From the NCBI GenBank assembly GCA_945862315.1, contig CAMAXW010000011.1:48001-80343 (forward strand): 32,343 bases of DNA, read 5' to 3'. This DNA comes from Klebsiella pneumoniae. GTDB lineage: Bacteria; Pseudomonadota; Gammaproteobacteria; Ga0077536. The position numbers were made by a program, and so were the translations under genes. Positions 7,666 to 16,565 of this stretch are shown here, one piece after another. The notes under the pieces were generated by a model. The model was not told the origin of the DNA and did not search any database. It worked only from the letters and a program-made list of their open reading frames with translations. Positions within the stretch are counted from its first letter, which is position 1. Each line of letters starts with the position of its first letter.

Positions 7666-7825
7666 CGGCAGTTTCCTCGTGGCTAATGGAGGGCGCGAAT
7701 GCCTCTTGTCGATCCTACCCTGCAAGAGCCCTTGGGTGTGCAACCCGCCGAATCTATTACCGGCCCGAGACTGAACGCAGGTCGCGGCGGTATTCTGAGT
7801 GACCCTACTCGCGGTGGTGATGCCG

Positions 7826-8488
7826 ATGCGATTGTTGTTAGTTGAGGACGACGAAATGATTGGCCGCGCCTTACGTCGGGGGTTGCAGCAGGAAGGCCAT
7901 AGTGTGGACTGGACGCGCGATGCAAACGCCGCCCAAGCCGCCTTGGCCCTAGCACCCTACGAACTCGTGCTGCTGGATTTAGGCTTGCCCGGCCAAGATG
8001 GCCTAGCCTTCTTGGCCGAATTGCGTCGGGGGAAAAATCCCATTCCGGTCATTATCTCTACCGCTCGCGACGCCCTCGCCGACCGCATCCGCGGCTTAGA
8101 TCTTGGCGCTGACGATTATTTAGTAAAACCATTTGATTTCGATGAATTAGCTGCCCGCATTCGCGCGGTGTTACGGCGGCGGGCTGGGCATACCAGCAAT
8201 CGTTTGGAACACGGTACGTTGGCGCTTGATCCCGCGACCCACGAAGTGTGGTTAGAGACCCGGGCTATCGCGTTGTCGGCCCGCGAGTTCGCCATCCTAC
8301 AGACGCTCATGGAACGCCCCGCGGCCGTCATTTCGCGCGCCAAATTGGAGGATCGTCTCTATGGTTGGGACGAGGAAATTGCCAGCAACGCGGTGGAAGT
8401 CCACGTCCATAATTTGCGCCGAAAACTGGGAGATCAACACATAGTGACTGTCCGAGGTATGGGCTATCGGTTGGGCGCTGAACGCTAA
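7826..8488 (+). CDS. OmpR-family response regulator (QseB/PmrA-like)
   Basis: 220 residues, the length of QseB/PmrA-type regulators. The receiver has VEDDEMIG with the acidic pair D8/D9, phospho-acceptor D51 in VLLDLGLPGQDG, the conserved threonine in IISTARD, and lysine in DYLVKPFDFDEL. The DNA-binding winged helix runs from about 125 to the end and shows the ALSAREFAILQTLM, RAKLEDRLYGWDEE, NAVEVHVHNLRRKLG and VRGMGYRLG motifs. The start is the ATG at 7826, giving MRLLLVEDD; an upstream ATG at 7799 is less family-like. Its stop overlaps the kinase start by one base (TAATG), so the pair is cotranscribed. The likely target is the CTTAAG direct repeat at 9800, which matches the recognition pattern of this subfamily. 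Confidence 0.94.
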   Translation: MRLLLVEDDEMIGRALRRGLQQEGHSVDWTRDANAAQAALALAPYELVLLDLGLPGQDGLAFLAELRRGKNPIPVIISTARDALADRIRGLDLGADDYLVKPFDFDELAARIRAVLRRRAGHTSNRLEHGTLALDPATHEVWLETRAIALSAREFAILQTLMERPAAVISRAKLEDRLYGWDEEIASNAVEVHVHNLRRKLGDQHIVTVRGMGYRLGAER

Positions 8489-9804
8489 TGTCGCTGCAAC
8501 GTCGCCTCTTGGTGGTTTTATTGCTAGCCACTTTGGTAACCACCCTGACTGCGACGGGCGCCACTTGGTATTGGGCACGTCATGAAATCGACCAAATACT
8601 AGACTATCAACTGCGCCAACAGGCGCTCTCACTAGAGGATAAAGCCTATCTTTTGGGTTCGGTTGCGGTGGTCGATCCGGATCCGGAACAGCAGGTCGTG
8701 ACGCAACTCTGGGACCAACATGGCGTGCTGCGCTACCAGTCGCACCCAGGCATCGTGCTGTCACTATCCACCCAACGCGGTTACAGCACCGCGCGGGAAA
8801 ATAACGCTGACTGGCGCGTGTACGCCCTGCAGCTGGGGCCGTGGATCGTGCAACTGGCGCAGCCCTTGTCGATTCGACGGAATATCGCCACCAACGCGGC
8901 ACTCCGCATGCTCTACCCAACGCTGGCGTTGTTGCCGTTGCTAGCGTTGTTGATCTGGTGGGCCGTGGGTCGAGTGCTAGCGCCGATATCCGCGCTCGCG
9001 ACCGCTATTTCTCGGCGCGACCCTGCAGTCTTGGAGCCGCTCGCGCACAGCGGTTTGCCCCAGGAAGTAGGACTAATGGCCGAGGCGCTTAATGATCTTA
9101 TTGCCCGCCAACGTGAGGTTCTCGCTCGCCAGCAGGAATTCATGGCGGATGCCGCGCACGAACTGCGCACTCCACTCATGGCAATCAGTCTGCAGGCGCA
9201 ACTACTCGAGCGCGCTGCTACCGAGGACGCCCGTGAAGAAGTGCTCGGTGAACTCCGGCAAGGCATTGCCCGTTCCACGACGTTACTGGAGAGATTGATG
9301 GCGGTTGCACGACTTGACGCCAGCGACCCCCAAACGGAGTTTTCCTCGCTAGACTTGGCCCCAATATTGGCGAGGGCGCGCCAAGAAGTGGCAGCTCTTG
9401 CGGCGGCACGGCACATCGATTTGGTCGTGCGCATCGCTGATCATGTCGCCATTCAAGGAGAGGCCCGCAGTCTCACCGGACTCTGCGTGAACTTATTGGA
9501 GAACGCGCTGCGTTACACCCCCGAGGGCGGTCGGGTCTTGGCGAGTGTTATGGCCGGAACGCCGGGCGTGTGCCTGAACGTGATGGATAACGGGCCGGGT
9601 ATTCCGTTGGCGGAACGTACGCGTGTCTTTGAGCGTTTTTACCGGATGCCCGGTACGGTGCATCCTGGCAGCGGCCTAGGCCTTGGGATCGTCCGGCGTG
9701 TGGCCGAACTCCACGGTGCCACCGTGGAGATTGATGACGCCCCGGGGGGCGGCACTTCGGTGCGAGTCAATTTCCCGCCAGCGCCGGCCACGAGCCAAGC
9801 TTAA
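8488..9804 (+). CDS. Sensor histidine kinase (QseC/PmrB-like)
   Basis: 438 residues. The first transmembrane segment is at about residues 6-29, followed by a periplasmic region of about 110 residues, and the second transmembrane segment at about 142-165, then a HAMP-like linker. The dimerisation domain has ADAAHELRTPL with phospho-histidine H224. The ATPase domain shows LLENALRYTPEGG (N-box), VMDNGPGIP (G1), FERFYRMPG (F-box) and GSGLGLGIVRR (G2). The architecture matches QseC/PmrB sensors. It starts one base inside the upstream regulator's stop codon. The signal is unknown; the periplasmic domain lacks the ExxE iron motif as far as I can read. The stop codon TAA (9802-9804) lies inside the first half of a regulator-type direct repeat. 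Confidence 0.93.
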   Translation: MSLQRRLLVVLLLATLVTTLTATGATWYWARHEIDQILDYQLRQQALSLEDKAYLLGSVAVVDPDPEQQVVTQLWDQHGVLRYQSHPGIVLSLSTQRGYSTARENNADWRVYALQLGPWIVQLAQPLSIRRNIATNAALRMLYPTLALLPLLALLIWWAVGRVLAPISALATAISRRDPAVLEPLAHSGLPQEVGLMAEALNDLIARQREVLARQQEFMADAAHELRTPLMAISLQAQLLERAATEDAREEVLGELRQGIARSTTLLERLMAVARLDASDPQTEFSSLDLAPILARARQEVAALAAARHIDLVVRIADHVAIQGEARSLTGLCVNLLENALRYTPEGGRVLASVMAGTPGVCLNVMDNGPGIPLAERTRVFERFYRMPGTVHPGSGLGLGIVRRVAELHGATVEIDDAPGGGTSVRVNFPPAPATSQA

Positions 9805-9816
9805 GATCCGCTTAAG
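9800..9816 (+). promoter_or_regulatory. Direct repeat CTTAAG-N5-CTTAAG, candidate response-regulator box
   Basis: Two identical hexamers at 9800-9805 and 9811-9816 are separated by five bases, an 11-bp period that puts both on the same DNA face. This is the architecture of PmrA-type boxes (YTTAAK-N5-YTTAAK) used by the QseB/PmrA branch. The first half-site covers the kinase stop codon. The ATG of the periplasmic protease lies about 70 bases downstream. No clear -10 hexamer is visible, so its exact relation to a promoter is open. Confidence 0.7.
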
Positions 9817-9886
9817 TTTCGTCGGGCACAGTGTGAGTCATGAGGGCAGCATCGGGCTGCCTAGACAAATTCGAAGAGGAACGCGA

Positions 9887-11335
9887 ATGAACCGCAGGAA
9901 AATTTTAGCATCGGCCGTCACCGCTGCGTTCGTGGTGGCCACGTTCGCAGGGCATGATGTTGTTTCAACCTTGGTACCAACCGTGGCGGCTGAAACCAGC
10001 GCTGCCGAGCCACGGCTGGTTGGACTGCCTGACTTCACCGATCTGGTGAGCGCCACCGGCCCGGCGGTCGTCAACATCAGCGCGACCCATGTCAAATCAA
10101 CCAGTCGTCGTGAGCGCTCCTCGAAACCCGAGCGAGAAGACAGCTCGCCAGACTCTTTCCGTCATTACGGGATGCCCGCGCCGGACCGTGAGGGACCCAT
10201 GCAGCGCAGCGGTGGGTCAGGTTTTATCATCTCTGCTGATGGCCTCATCCTCACCAACGCCCATGTGGTCGACGACGCCGAGGAGTTGAACGTCAAGCTG
10301 AGCGATAAACGTGAGTTCAAAGCCAAGGTCATTGGCGTAGATGAAGTCACCGATGTCGCGCTCATTAAAATTGAAGGGAGCAAGCTGCCTGTTTTAAAGG
10401 TGGGGGATTCCGCTGCGCTAAAGGTTGGAGAGTGGGTGATCGCCATCGGATCCCCCTTTGGTTTCGACAACACCGTGAGTGCGGGCGTGGTCAGCGCGAA
10501 GATGCGTTCCTTGCCCAATGGCGGCTATGTGCCTTTTATTCAGACCGACGTGGCCATTAATCCGGGCAATTCGGGTGGCCCTCTGCTCAATCTCAAAGGT
10601 GAAGTGGTCGGCATAAACTCGCAAATTTATAGCCAGAGCGGTGGCTATATGGGGCTATCGTTTGCGATCCCGATGGATGTGGCGATGGACGTACAGACGC
10701 AGCTTGCGCGGGGCGGTAAGGTTCAACGCGGACGCTTGGGGGTGTCTGTGCAGTCGCTAGATCAGGATCTGGCGCGATCCTTTGGTATGGCAACCCCCCA
10801 AGGCGCCTTAGTGAGCCAAGTGCAGGATGACATGCCTGCCACGAAGGCTGGCATCAAGGCCGGGGATGTCATTTTGAAAGTCGATGGCGACACTATCGAA
10901 GATTCAGCCTCGCTATCCAGACTCATCGCGGGGAAGAAACCGGGCGAGACCGTGGCGATTAGCTTACTGCGCGACGGCAAGTCCCTGCAGGTGCCGGTGG
11001 CACTGGGATCCATGGACGGCGGTTTGGTGGCCGCGAGCGACCAAAGTGATGGCGAGGCTGCCAAGTCGGGTCGTTTGGGCGCCGTGGTGCGGCAGCTTGA
11101 CGAGCAGTCCCGCCGGGCACTCGGCGGTGGTGAGCGCGGCGTGCTGGTGACGGAGGTGCAAGGGGCCGCGGCACGCGCCGGGATCCGACCCGGGGACGTG
11201 ATTCTGGCGGTTAATTCTGCGCCAGTGGCCACTCCAGCCGACCTCAAACGCCTCATCGCAGGGGCTGGTGGGCAGATCGCGTTGCTGGTGCACCGTGACG
11301 ATAGCGAGATTTTTGTGCCGATCAAACTCGGGTAA
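9887..11335 (+). CDS. Do-family periplasmic serine protease/chaperone (MucD/DegP-like)
   Basis: 482 residues, close to MucD (474). A Sec signal peptide is evident: MNRRK, then a hydrophobic stretch ending near TVAAE. The trypsin-like domain has the catalytic triad H126 (LTNAHVV), D156 (EVTDVALIKIE) and S229 (INPGNSGGPLL). PDZ1 (from about residue 290) has GRLGVSVQSLDQDLARSFG and AGIKAGDVILKVDG; PDZ2 (about 390-480) has RLGAVVRQL and AGIRPGDVILAVN. A Ser/Arg/Lys/Glu-rich insertion at about 66-105 is the usual flexible loop. The family degrades or refolds misfolded envelope proteins. GAAGAGGA lies just before the ATG at 9887; the frame is open further upstream into the kinase gene, but that part is not coding. 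The CTTAAG box suggests control by the adjacent two-component system. A GC-rich hairpin follows the stop. Confidence 0.95.
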   Translation: MNRRKILASAVTAAFVVATFAGHDVVSTLVPTVAAETSAAEPRLVGLPDFTDLVSATGPAVVNISATHVKSTSRRERSSKPEREDSSPDSFRHYGMPAPDREGPMQRSGGSGFIISADGLILTNAHVVDDAEELNVKLSDKREFKAKVIGVDEVTDVALIKIEGSKLPVLKVGDSAALKVGEWVIAIGSPFGFDNTVSAGVVSAKMRSLPNGGYVPFIQTDVAINPGNSGGPLLNLKGEVVGINSQIYSQSGGYMGLSFAIPMDVAMDVQTQLARGGKVQRGRLGVSVQSLDQDLARSFGMATPQGALVSQVQDDMPATKAGIKAGDVILKVDGDTIEDSASLSRLIAGKKPGETVAISLLRDGKSLQVPVALGSMDGGLVAASDQSDGEAAKSGRLGAVVRQLDEQSRRALGGGERGVLVTEVQGAAARAGIRPGDVILAVNSAPVATPADLKRLIAGAGGQIALLVHRDDSEIFVPIKLG

Positions 11336-11342
11336 AACGGGG

Positions 11343-11375
11343 GCCTGCGGGCGGTAAGGTCGCCCGCCCGCAGGC
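11343..11375 (+). terminator. GC-rich stem-loop after the protease gene
   Basis: GCCTGCGGGCG (11343-11353) pairs perfectly with CGCCCGCAGGC (11365-11375) across an 11-base loop, starting 8 bases after the TAA. There is no U-run, so it would be a weak or Rho-assisted terminator, or an mRNA-stabilising structure. It separates the protease unit from the opg genes. Confidence 0.6.
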
Positions 11376-11439
11376 GCCTGGAGGGCGAGTTCAGCGACGA
11401 TTCATTCGCGGCGGTCGAAAATACTGGGACGCGCGAAAT

Positions 11440-11469
11440 TCGGCAGCGCAGCAATTTTATCTATATAGT
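11440..11469 (+). promoter_or_regulatory. Candidate promoter for the opgD/opgH unit
   Basis: TCGGCA at 11440-11445 (four of six to -35), an 18-base spacer, then TATAGT at 11464-11469 (five of six to -10). The local TATATAG stands out in GC-rich surroundings. Transcription would begin about 28 bases before the ATG at 11504. Prediction by eye. Confidence 0.4.
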
Positions 11470-11503
11470 TTGCCGAGTCCCAAAGAGCACCTGTTAGATC
11501 GAC

Positions 11504-13051
11504 ATGCCTACTTTATCTGCCGCCTTCCCGGCAATGGCCCGACGCGCGTTTCTGAGCCGTCTGGCCGCGCTAGCAGGCCTGTTGCCGGCTCTCCGTGCGG
11601 ACGCGACACCGCTGTTCTCGGAGCCCAAGCCCTTCACCCTCGATGTGCTCCGGAAGCGCGCTAAGGCATTGGCCGAAAAGCCGTTTCAGGCTCCTCCCAG
11701 TAGTGCTTCAGCGGCCCTGCGAGATCTCACCGGCAAGCAATATCACGATATCCGTTACCGGCCACAAGACGCCCTTTGGCTCGGCGAAGCCCCCTTCACT
11801 GCGCAGTTTTTTCATCCAGGGTTCTATTACAAAACTGCCGTGCGCATTTTTGATGTGACCGACGATCAAGCGCGTGAAGTTCGCTACGCGCCGTCCTTAT
11901 TTGATTTCGGTGGTAACCGACTGGATCCCGGCGCGTTCGAAAAAACCGATGGCTTCGCGGGCGTGCGAATTCACTACGCACTGAACACGGCGAGCTATCT
12001 GGACGAACTGATTTCCTTCCTGGGCGGCAGCTACTTCCGGGCGTTGGGGCGCAACATGGGCTACGGGCTTTCGGCGCGCGGCTTGGCCATCGGCACGGCC
12101 TCTGAACAAGGCGAGGAATTTCCCTTTTTCTCGGAGTTCTACCTCGAGCGTCCCGTTGACGCGAACTCTGTCGTACTCCACGCATTGCTCGACAGTCGCA
12201 GTTGCACGGGGGTTTATACCTTTACCGTGCGACCAGGTGACTCGACGATCGTCGATGTGAACCTCACGTTGTATACCCGCCGGGTGATGGAAACCGTCGG
12301 AATTGCGCCTCTGACAAGCATGTTTTTCTTTGCTGCCAACGATCGCCAAGGCGTCGATGATTATCGCGAGGAGGTCCACGATTCCGACGGACTGCTCGTA
12401 TGGAACGGCGGTGGCGAGTGGCTATGGCGTCCGTTGGTCAACCCGCAGCGTTTGCGAGTGAGCTATTTCCTAGACCACAACCCTAAAGGGTTTGGACTGC
12501 TCCAGCGCAACCGGCGTTTTGAAAGCTATGAAGACGCCGAATCTCATTACGAGAACCGTCCCAGCGCGTGGGTAGAACCCGTCGGCGATTGGGGGGCGGG
12601 TGCTGTGACACTGATAGAAATCCCCAGTGACCAGGAGAGCAACGACAACATCGTTGCTTTTTGGCGGCCGAAGGACCCGCTGGCTGCGGGGAGCGAATGG
12701 CAGGCTACCTATCGACTGCATTGGTGCCGGGAAGTGCCGGTGGCCAGTAACCGATTGGGTAGCGTGGTCAGTACGCGGATTGGCCGTGGCAGTCAGGAAC
12801 GGGCTCGCTTATTTATCGTCGATTTTGGTGGCGACGCACTGCGCGATCTCACCGCTCCCGTGAAAGCCAACCTGTTTACTTCTCGCGGTCAACTCTCCAC
12901 GGCCACTACGCAGTGGGATTCGGCCCGAGGGCTCTGGCGAACCACCTTTGAACTGCAACCTGAGGGCGATGATCCCATCGAACTGCGTTGCGTTCTGATG
13001 GCCAATGCGCAGGCCATCACTGAAATTTGGTGTTATCAGTGGACGGCCTGA
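11504..13051 (+). CDS. opgD: Periplasmic glucan biosynthesis protein, MdoG/OpgD family
   Basis: 515 residues. The N-terminus carries ARRAFLSRLAALAGLLPAL (twin arginine at 13-14), a Tat-type signal. That favours OpgD over the Sec-exported OpgG. The mature protein shows the family landmarks: FTLDVLRKRAKALAEKPF, YHDIRYRP, FFHPGFYY, GYGLSARGLAIGTA, EFPFFSEFYLERP, LTSMFFFAAND, VHDSDGLLVWNGGGEWLWRPL, NPKGFGLLQRNR and YHYxxRPSxWVEPxGxWG-like ESHYENRPSAWVEPVGDWG. OpgG/OpgD act on osmoregulated periplasmic beta-1,2-glucans made by OpgH, and recent biochemistry on E. coli homologues indicates beta-1,2-glucanase activity. The stop lies inside the longest opgH frame, so the genes are translationally close. 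Only one family member is present beside opgH, so it may serve both roles. Confidence 0.92.
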   Translation: MPTLSAAFPAMARRAFLSRLAALAGLLPALRADATPLFSEPKPFTLDVLRKRAKALAEKPFQAPPSSASAALRDLTGKQYHDIRYRPQDALWLGEAPFTAQFFHPGFYYKTAVRIFDVTDDQAREVRYAPSLFDFGGNRLDPGAFEKTDGFAGVRIHYALNTASYLDELISFLGGSYFRALGRNMGYGLSARGLAIGTASEQGEEFPFFSEFYLERPVDANSVVLHALLDSRSCTGVYTFTVRPGDSTIVDVNLTLYTRRVMETVGIAPLTSMFFFAANDRQGVDDYREEVHDSDGLLVWNGGGEWLWRPLVNPQRLRVSYFLDHNPKGFGLLQRNRRFESYEDAESHYENRPSAWVEPVGDWGAGAVTLIEIPSDQESNDNIVAFWRPKDPLAAGSEWQATYRLHWCREVPVASNRLGSVVSTRIGRGSQERARLFIVDFGGDALRDLTAPVKANLFTSRGQLSTATTQWDSARGLWRTTFELQPEGDDPIELRCVLMANAQAITEIWCYQWTA

Positions 13052-15527
13052 GTTGAATAGGGACGCTCTGAGCCCGGCACTTGATGCGCCTGCCGAGGGT
13101 TTAGCACCGCGCCAACGTTTGGCGGTGGAGAAACTCCTGCGGCATTTTTTTCTGCCGTTAGGCTATACCGACGATGCGGTGCTAGATGAGCTTATTGCCG
13201 CGCTGTTTAACGATATGCCGGCCCGGATGGATGCGGAACTAGCGCTACGCTATGTGCGCCGTCGGCTAGATCGTTGGACCCTAGTGGCTACCAATGCCTT
13301 AGCGCTTGGGCAGCCCGTCGACGTCTACACGCGTCGTACGGCGTTACTGAATCTGCAGATTGGACGACATTGGCCGCGCGCCTTGCTCTCCCCCAGTGCG
13401 CCGGCCGCGCTGCACAGCGCGCTGCGCGATGCGTTACCACTGTCTCTGCCGCCCGACGAGCCCCTGATGATGCCGGTGCAATCTCTCCATACGGCGCCCG
13501 GCTTGGGGGTAAATCCCCTTACTCCAAAGCCTTTGATCTGGCGGCGGGTCGCGGTGTTTGGTGGCACGTTGGCGCTCACTGTGCGGGCCACGCTAGAACT
13601 TGGGCGGGTTTTTTCGCCGGGCGGCATCAGTGCGATTGAAGTCTTGCTGATGGGACTTTTTGTCGCCAATTTTGTCTGGATAGCGCTGACTTTTTGCAGC
13701 GCATTGGCCGGTCTTTGGAGTGGGTTACGGCCCCGTCGCCCGCTGGGTTTGGCTGCCCCTCGATCGCCAGGAATGCCGCTAGACACGCGCACCGCCATTC
13801 TCATGCCGACTTACAATGAAGAACCACGCCGGGTGATGGCGGCAGTCGAAAAAATCTACCGCTCTTTGCGCGATCAAGAAGTCCTAGCGAGTTTCGATTT
13901 TTTCATTCTGAGTGACTCAACCAACCCCGACAGTTGGGTTGCAGAGGAAATTGAATGGGATGACTTGCGCCGCCGATTAGGCGCAACTGGGCGATTGTTT
14001 TATCGACGGCGGTTCGAAAATACCGCGCGAAAGTCCGGGAATATCGCTGATTTTTGCGAGCGTTGGGGGGCGCGTTACGAAAACATGTTGGTGCTCGATG
14101 CCGACAGCGTCATGAGCGGTGAAACCGTGCTGATGTTAGCGCGGTTGATGGACGCTAACCCGACCGTCGGCATTCTGCAGACCGTGCCGAGGTTGGTGAA
14201 TCGCAACACGTTGTTTGCGCGTGCCCAACAATTTGCGGCAGCGATGTATGGTCCCGTGCTCGCGCGGGGTTTTGCCTGGTGGTACGGCGGCGACAGCAAT
14301 TATTGGGGCCACAACGCGATGATTCGCGTGCGCGCCTTTGCCGCCCATGCTGGCATGCCGGTGCTACCGGGGAAGGCACCTTTTGGCGGGCATATTTTGA
14401 GCCACGATTTCGTCGAAGCCGCGTTAATGCGGCGCGCCGGTTGGCAGTCACATCTGCTCACCGAACTGGGTGGTAGCTACGAAGAATCGCCCCCTTCTTT
14501 GCTCGACCACGCGATGCGTGATCGGCGCTGGTGTCAGGGTAATCTGCAACACTTGGCACTGTTGGGCACGGCGGGTCTGCATCCCCTGAGTCGCTTCCAT
14601 TTGATGTCCGGCATCATGTCGTACTTGGCTTCCCCGCTGTGGTTGCTCTTTTTGCTGGTCGGTATTGGCGCGGCGCTGCAGGGCAGTTTCCAGCTGCCGA
14701 TTTATTTTTTTCCTGACCGCACGCCCTATCCTGTGTGGCAAGTCATCGATTCCGAACTGGCGGCGCGTTTGTTCGGAGCCACGATGTTAGTGCTGCTCTT
14801 ACCCAAGTTTCTGGGATGGCTGAGCGTGGCGTTAGGGTCAGATGCTGCCCATGGATTTGGGGGGCGGGGGCGCGCGCTACGCAGCATGTTGGCTGAGACG
14901 TTTTTCTCGGCGCTCATTGCGCCAGTGCAAATGCTGCTGCAAAGCCGGTTTGTGTTCGATGTTCTGCTGGGACGGGATAGCGGCTGGAAAACCCAGACTC
15001 GCGATGATCGTGGAATGCCATTTGCCGATTGTTGGCAACATCATCGGGGTCATATGGTCGTTGGGTTGCTGTTGGGCGTTACCGCGTGGGCCGTGTACCC
15101 CGCGTTATTAGCGTGGATGCTGCCAGCTTTGCTGGGCATGGTAATCGCCGCGCCTATGTCGTGGGTGGGCGCGCGTCTGTCGTGGGGATTAGCGGCTCGT
15201 CGCAACGGGCTGTTCATTATTCCGGAGGAAACCACGCCGCTTGCGCTGCTGACTAACTCGCCGGAAGGTGCGGATATGGAAGTTGGGAGCGGGCTTGAAC
15301 GGGTGACTCGCGAACTGGTCGTTGGCAGCCTGCATCTCGCGTTGCTGGCGCAGCACCGTCCTGCCGAGCCCACCGATGCGATGACGCTGGCGCGGTATCG
15401 AGCCCAAACCATTCGGCACAGCGAGGAATTGGCCGGTAGGTTCGACCGCCGGCTGCAAGCCGCGGCGCTGGCCGATAGCTTAGCGATTCACTCTTTGCGG
15501 CGGCGTATCGGTGGCTACCGAGTGTAG
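13005..15527 (+). CDS. opgH: Glucans biosynthesis glucosyltransferase H
   Basis: 840 residues from this ATG. It is a GT2 membrane glucosyltransferase. After a cytoplasmic N-terminal domain and two transmembrane segments (about 183-240) comes the catalytic loop: AILMPTYNEEPRRV, FILSDSTNPD, LDADS (D365/D367), LSHDFVEAALMRRAGW and DRRWCQGNLQHL (W509/Q511). Several transmembrane helices follow: SYLASPLWLLFLLVGIGAAL, ATMLVLLLPKFLGWL, and MVVGLLLGVTAWAVYPALLAWM onward. OpgH polymerises and exports linear beta-1,2-glucan from UDP-glucose. The start is uncertain: this ATG overlaps opgD by 47 bases, and a TTG at 13053, just after the opgD stop, would give 824 residues. Neither has a convincing ribosome-binding site. 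The gene converges on mlaB with only 27 bases between. Confidence 0.93.
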   Translation: MRRPSLKFGVISGRPELNRDALSPALDAPAEGLAPRQRLAVEKLLRHFFLPLGYTDDAVLDELIAALFNDMPARMDAELALRYVRRRLDRWTLVATNALALGQPVDVYTRRTALLNLQIGRHWPRALLSPSAPAALHSALRDALPLSLPPDEPLMMPVQSLHTAPGLGVNPLTPKPLIWRRVAVFGGTLALTVRATLELGRVFSPGGISAIEVLLMGLFVANFVWIALTFCSALAGLWSGLRPRRPLGLAAPRSPGMPLDTRTAILMPTYNEEPRRVMAAVEKIYRSLRDQEVLASFDFFILSDSTNPDSWVAEEIEWDDLRRRLGATGRLFYRRRFENTARKSGNIADFCERWGARYENMLVLDADSVMSGETVLMLARLMDANPTVGILQTVPRLVNRNTLFARAQQFAAAMYGPVLARGFAWWYGGDSNYWGHNAMIRVRAFAAHAGMPVLPGKAPFGGHILSHDFVEAALMRRAGWQSHLLTELGGSYEESPPSLLDHAMRDRRWCQGNLQHLALLGTAGLHPLSRFHLMSGIMSYLASPLWLLFLLVGIGAALQGSFQLPIYFFPDRTPYPVWQVIDSELAARLFGATMLVLLLPKFLGWLSVALGSDAAHGFGGRGRALRSMLAETFFSALIAPVQMLLQSRFVFDVLLGRDSGWKTQTRDDRGMPFADCWQHHRGHMVVGLLLGVTAWAVYPALLAWMLPALLGMVIAAPMSWVGARLSWGLAARRNGLFIIPEETTPLALLTNSPEGADMEVGSGLERVTRELVVGSLHLALLAQHRPAEPTDAMTLARYRAQTIRHSEELAGRFDRRLQAAALADSLAIHSLRRRIGGYRV

Positions 15528-15554
15528 CCGTGCCGGCGCGCTGGTGACCCGTGT

Positions 15555-15866
15555 TTAAGTGGGATCGTTCAACAGTGGCGTGACACCGCAGGCGGCCGCG
15601 AGTGCGGTTAACTGGCTGGGTACTCCGCGCAACACCAGGGGCTGTTGCTTGGCGCGTGCGCACTTTACCCATTCCACCAAGAGCGCCAAGCCCGCGCTAT
15701 CGGTGCGAGTAATTCCCGAAAGGTCGATGCAAGGATGTACCGCTGACGCCAACGCCGAGGTGGTTTGGGCAAGCGCTGCGCGCACGGTGTCGAAGTTCAG
15801 CGGACCCTGTAGCGCCAGTGTGCCATCGGCCTCGGTCGTTACCGTGAGCGTGCTGCTGGTGTCCAT
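15555..15866 (-). CDS. mlaB: STAS-domain protein MlaB
   Basis: 103 residues, a single STAS domain: a strand with LALQGPLNFDTV, a helix, then CIDLSGITRTDSAGLALLVEWVKCA. DSAGLALL holds the conserved serine of STAS proteins, and a C-terminal helix GVPSQLTALAAACGV follows. MlaB binds the MlaF ATPase on the cytoplasmic side and is needed for MlaFEDB assembly and activity. It is the last gene of the mlaFEDCB operon, 10 bases after mlaC. Its stop faces that of opgH. Confidence 0.9.
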   Translation of the reverse strand: MDTSSTLTVTTEADGTLALQGPLNFDTVRAALAQTTSALASAVHPCIDLSGITRTDSAGLALLVEWVKCARAKQQPLVLRGVPSQLTALAAACGVTPLLNDPT

Positions 15867-15876
15867 AATCTACGAG

Positions 15877-16563
15877 TTAACCGCTTCCAGCTTTCTGGGC
15901 GTTGTGTTCGGCGATTTGGGCAATCAGCCCATCCATTCCTAACTTTCCAATGTCAGCATTGAACCCGGCGCGATAACTCACAACAAGACTAATGCCGCTG
16001 ATGGCGACATCCACCACTTTCCAGTCATTCGCGACGCTATGCACATCGTAATCTACCTGCAGCGGACGCACCTCATTCCCCCGATAAACCTCCGTGCGCA
16101 CGCGCTGCGTACCGGGTCCCAAATCACGCGCGGGCAGTACTTTGACCGCTGATTCTCGGTAGTCGTAGATGGCGTGCGCGTAGGTGCGAACCAGTAAGGT
16201 GGTGAATTCCGACAGGAATCGTGCGCGTTGGTCAGCGGTTGCCTGACGCCAGTGAATGCCTAGCACCCGTTGCGACATGCGTGGAAAATCAAAGTGCGGC
16301 AGCACTGTTTCCTGGGCAATTTCGTTGAGGCGAGCCGGGTTGACGGCAATGACGTCGCTCTCGGCGCGTAGACGTTCCAATACGGCGGTGGCGGTGGTGC
16401 GCACTAGCGTTTGGGCCGGTGATTCGTCATCTGCCCGTAAGCCCGACGATCCGGCGACCAACAGTAGCGCCAAGAGCCAGTGCCACCGCCAAGTGCTCAC
16501 CGCGGGAAGAAGTCTGATCAGTTGTCGCCCACCGAAGGGTGATACGGCTTCGATCGGCTGCAT
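15877..16563 (-). CDS. mlaC: Periplasmic phospholipid shuttle MlaC
   Basis: 228 residues. A signal peptide with the hydrophobic core WHWLLALLLVAGSSGLRAD is preceded by an unusually long N-terminal stretch of about 26 residues, so an internal start is possible, though no other ATG precedes the core. The mature protein has the Tgt2/MlaC landmarks: PHFDFPRMSQRVLGIHWRQAT, QRARFLSEFTTLLVRTYAHAIYDY, a TEVYRGNEVRPLQVDYDV strand and WKVVDVAISGISLVVSYRAGF. MlaC carries phospholipid between the outer-membrane MlaA-porin complex and inner-membrane MlaFEDB. Its start lies 2 bases after the mlaD stop. Confidence 0.93.
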   Translation of the reverse strand: MQPIEAVSPFGGRQLIRLLPAVSTWRWHWLLALLLVAGSSGLRADDESPAQTLVRTTATAVLERLRAESDVIAVNPARLNEIAQETVLPHFDFPRMSQRVLGIHWRQATADQRARFLSEFTTLLVRTYAHAIYDYRESAVKVLPARDLGPGTQRVRTEVYRGNEVRPLQVDYDVHSVANDWKVVDVAISGISLVVSYRAGFNADIGKLGMDGLIAQIAEHNAQKAGSG

Positions 16564-16565
16564 GT

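Noticed and set aside
9683-9886. N-terminal extension of the Do-protease frame
   Set aside because: It overlaps the kinase gene and is not protein-like; the ATG at 9887 has a good ribosome-binding site and begins a signal peptide.
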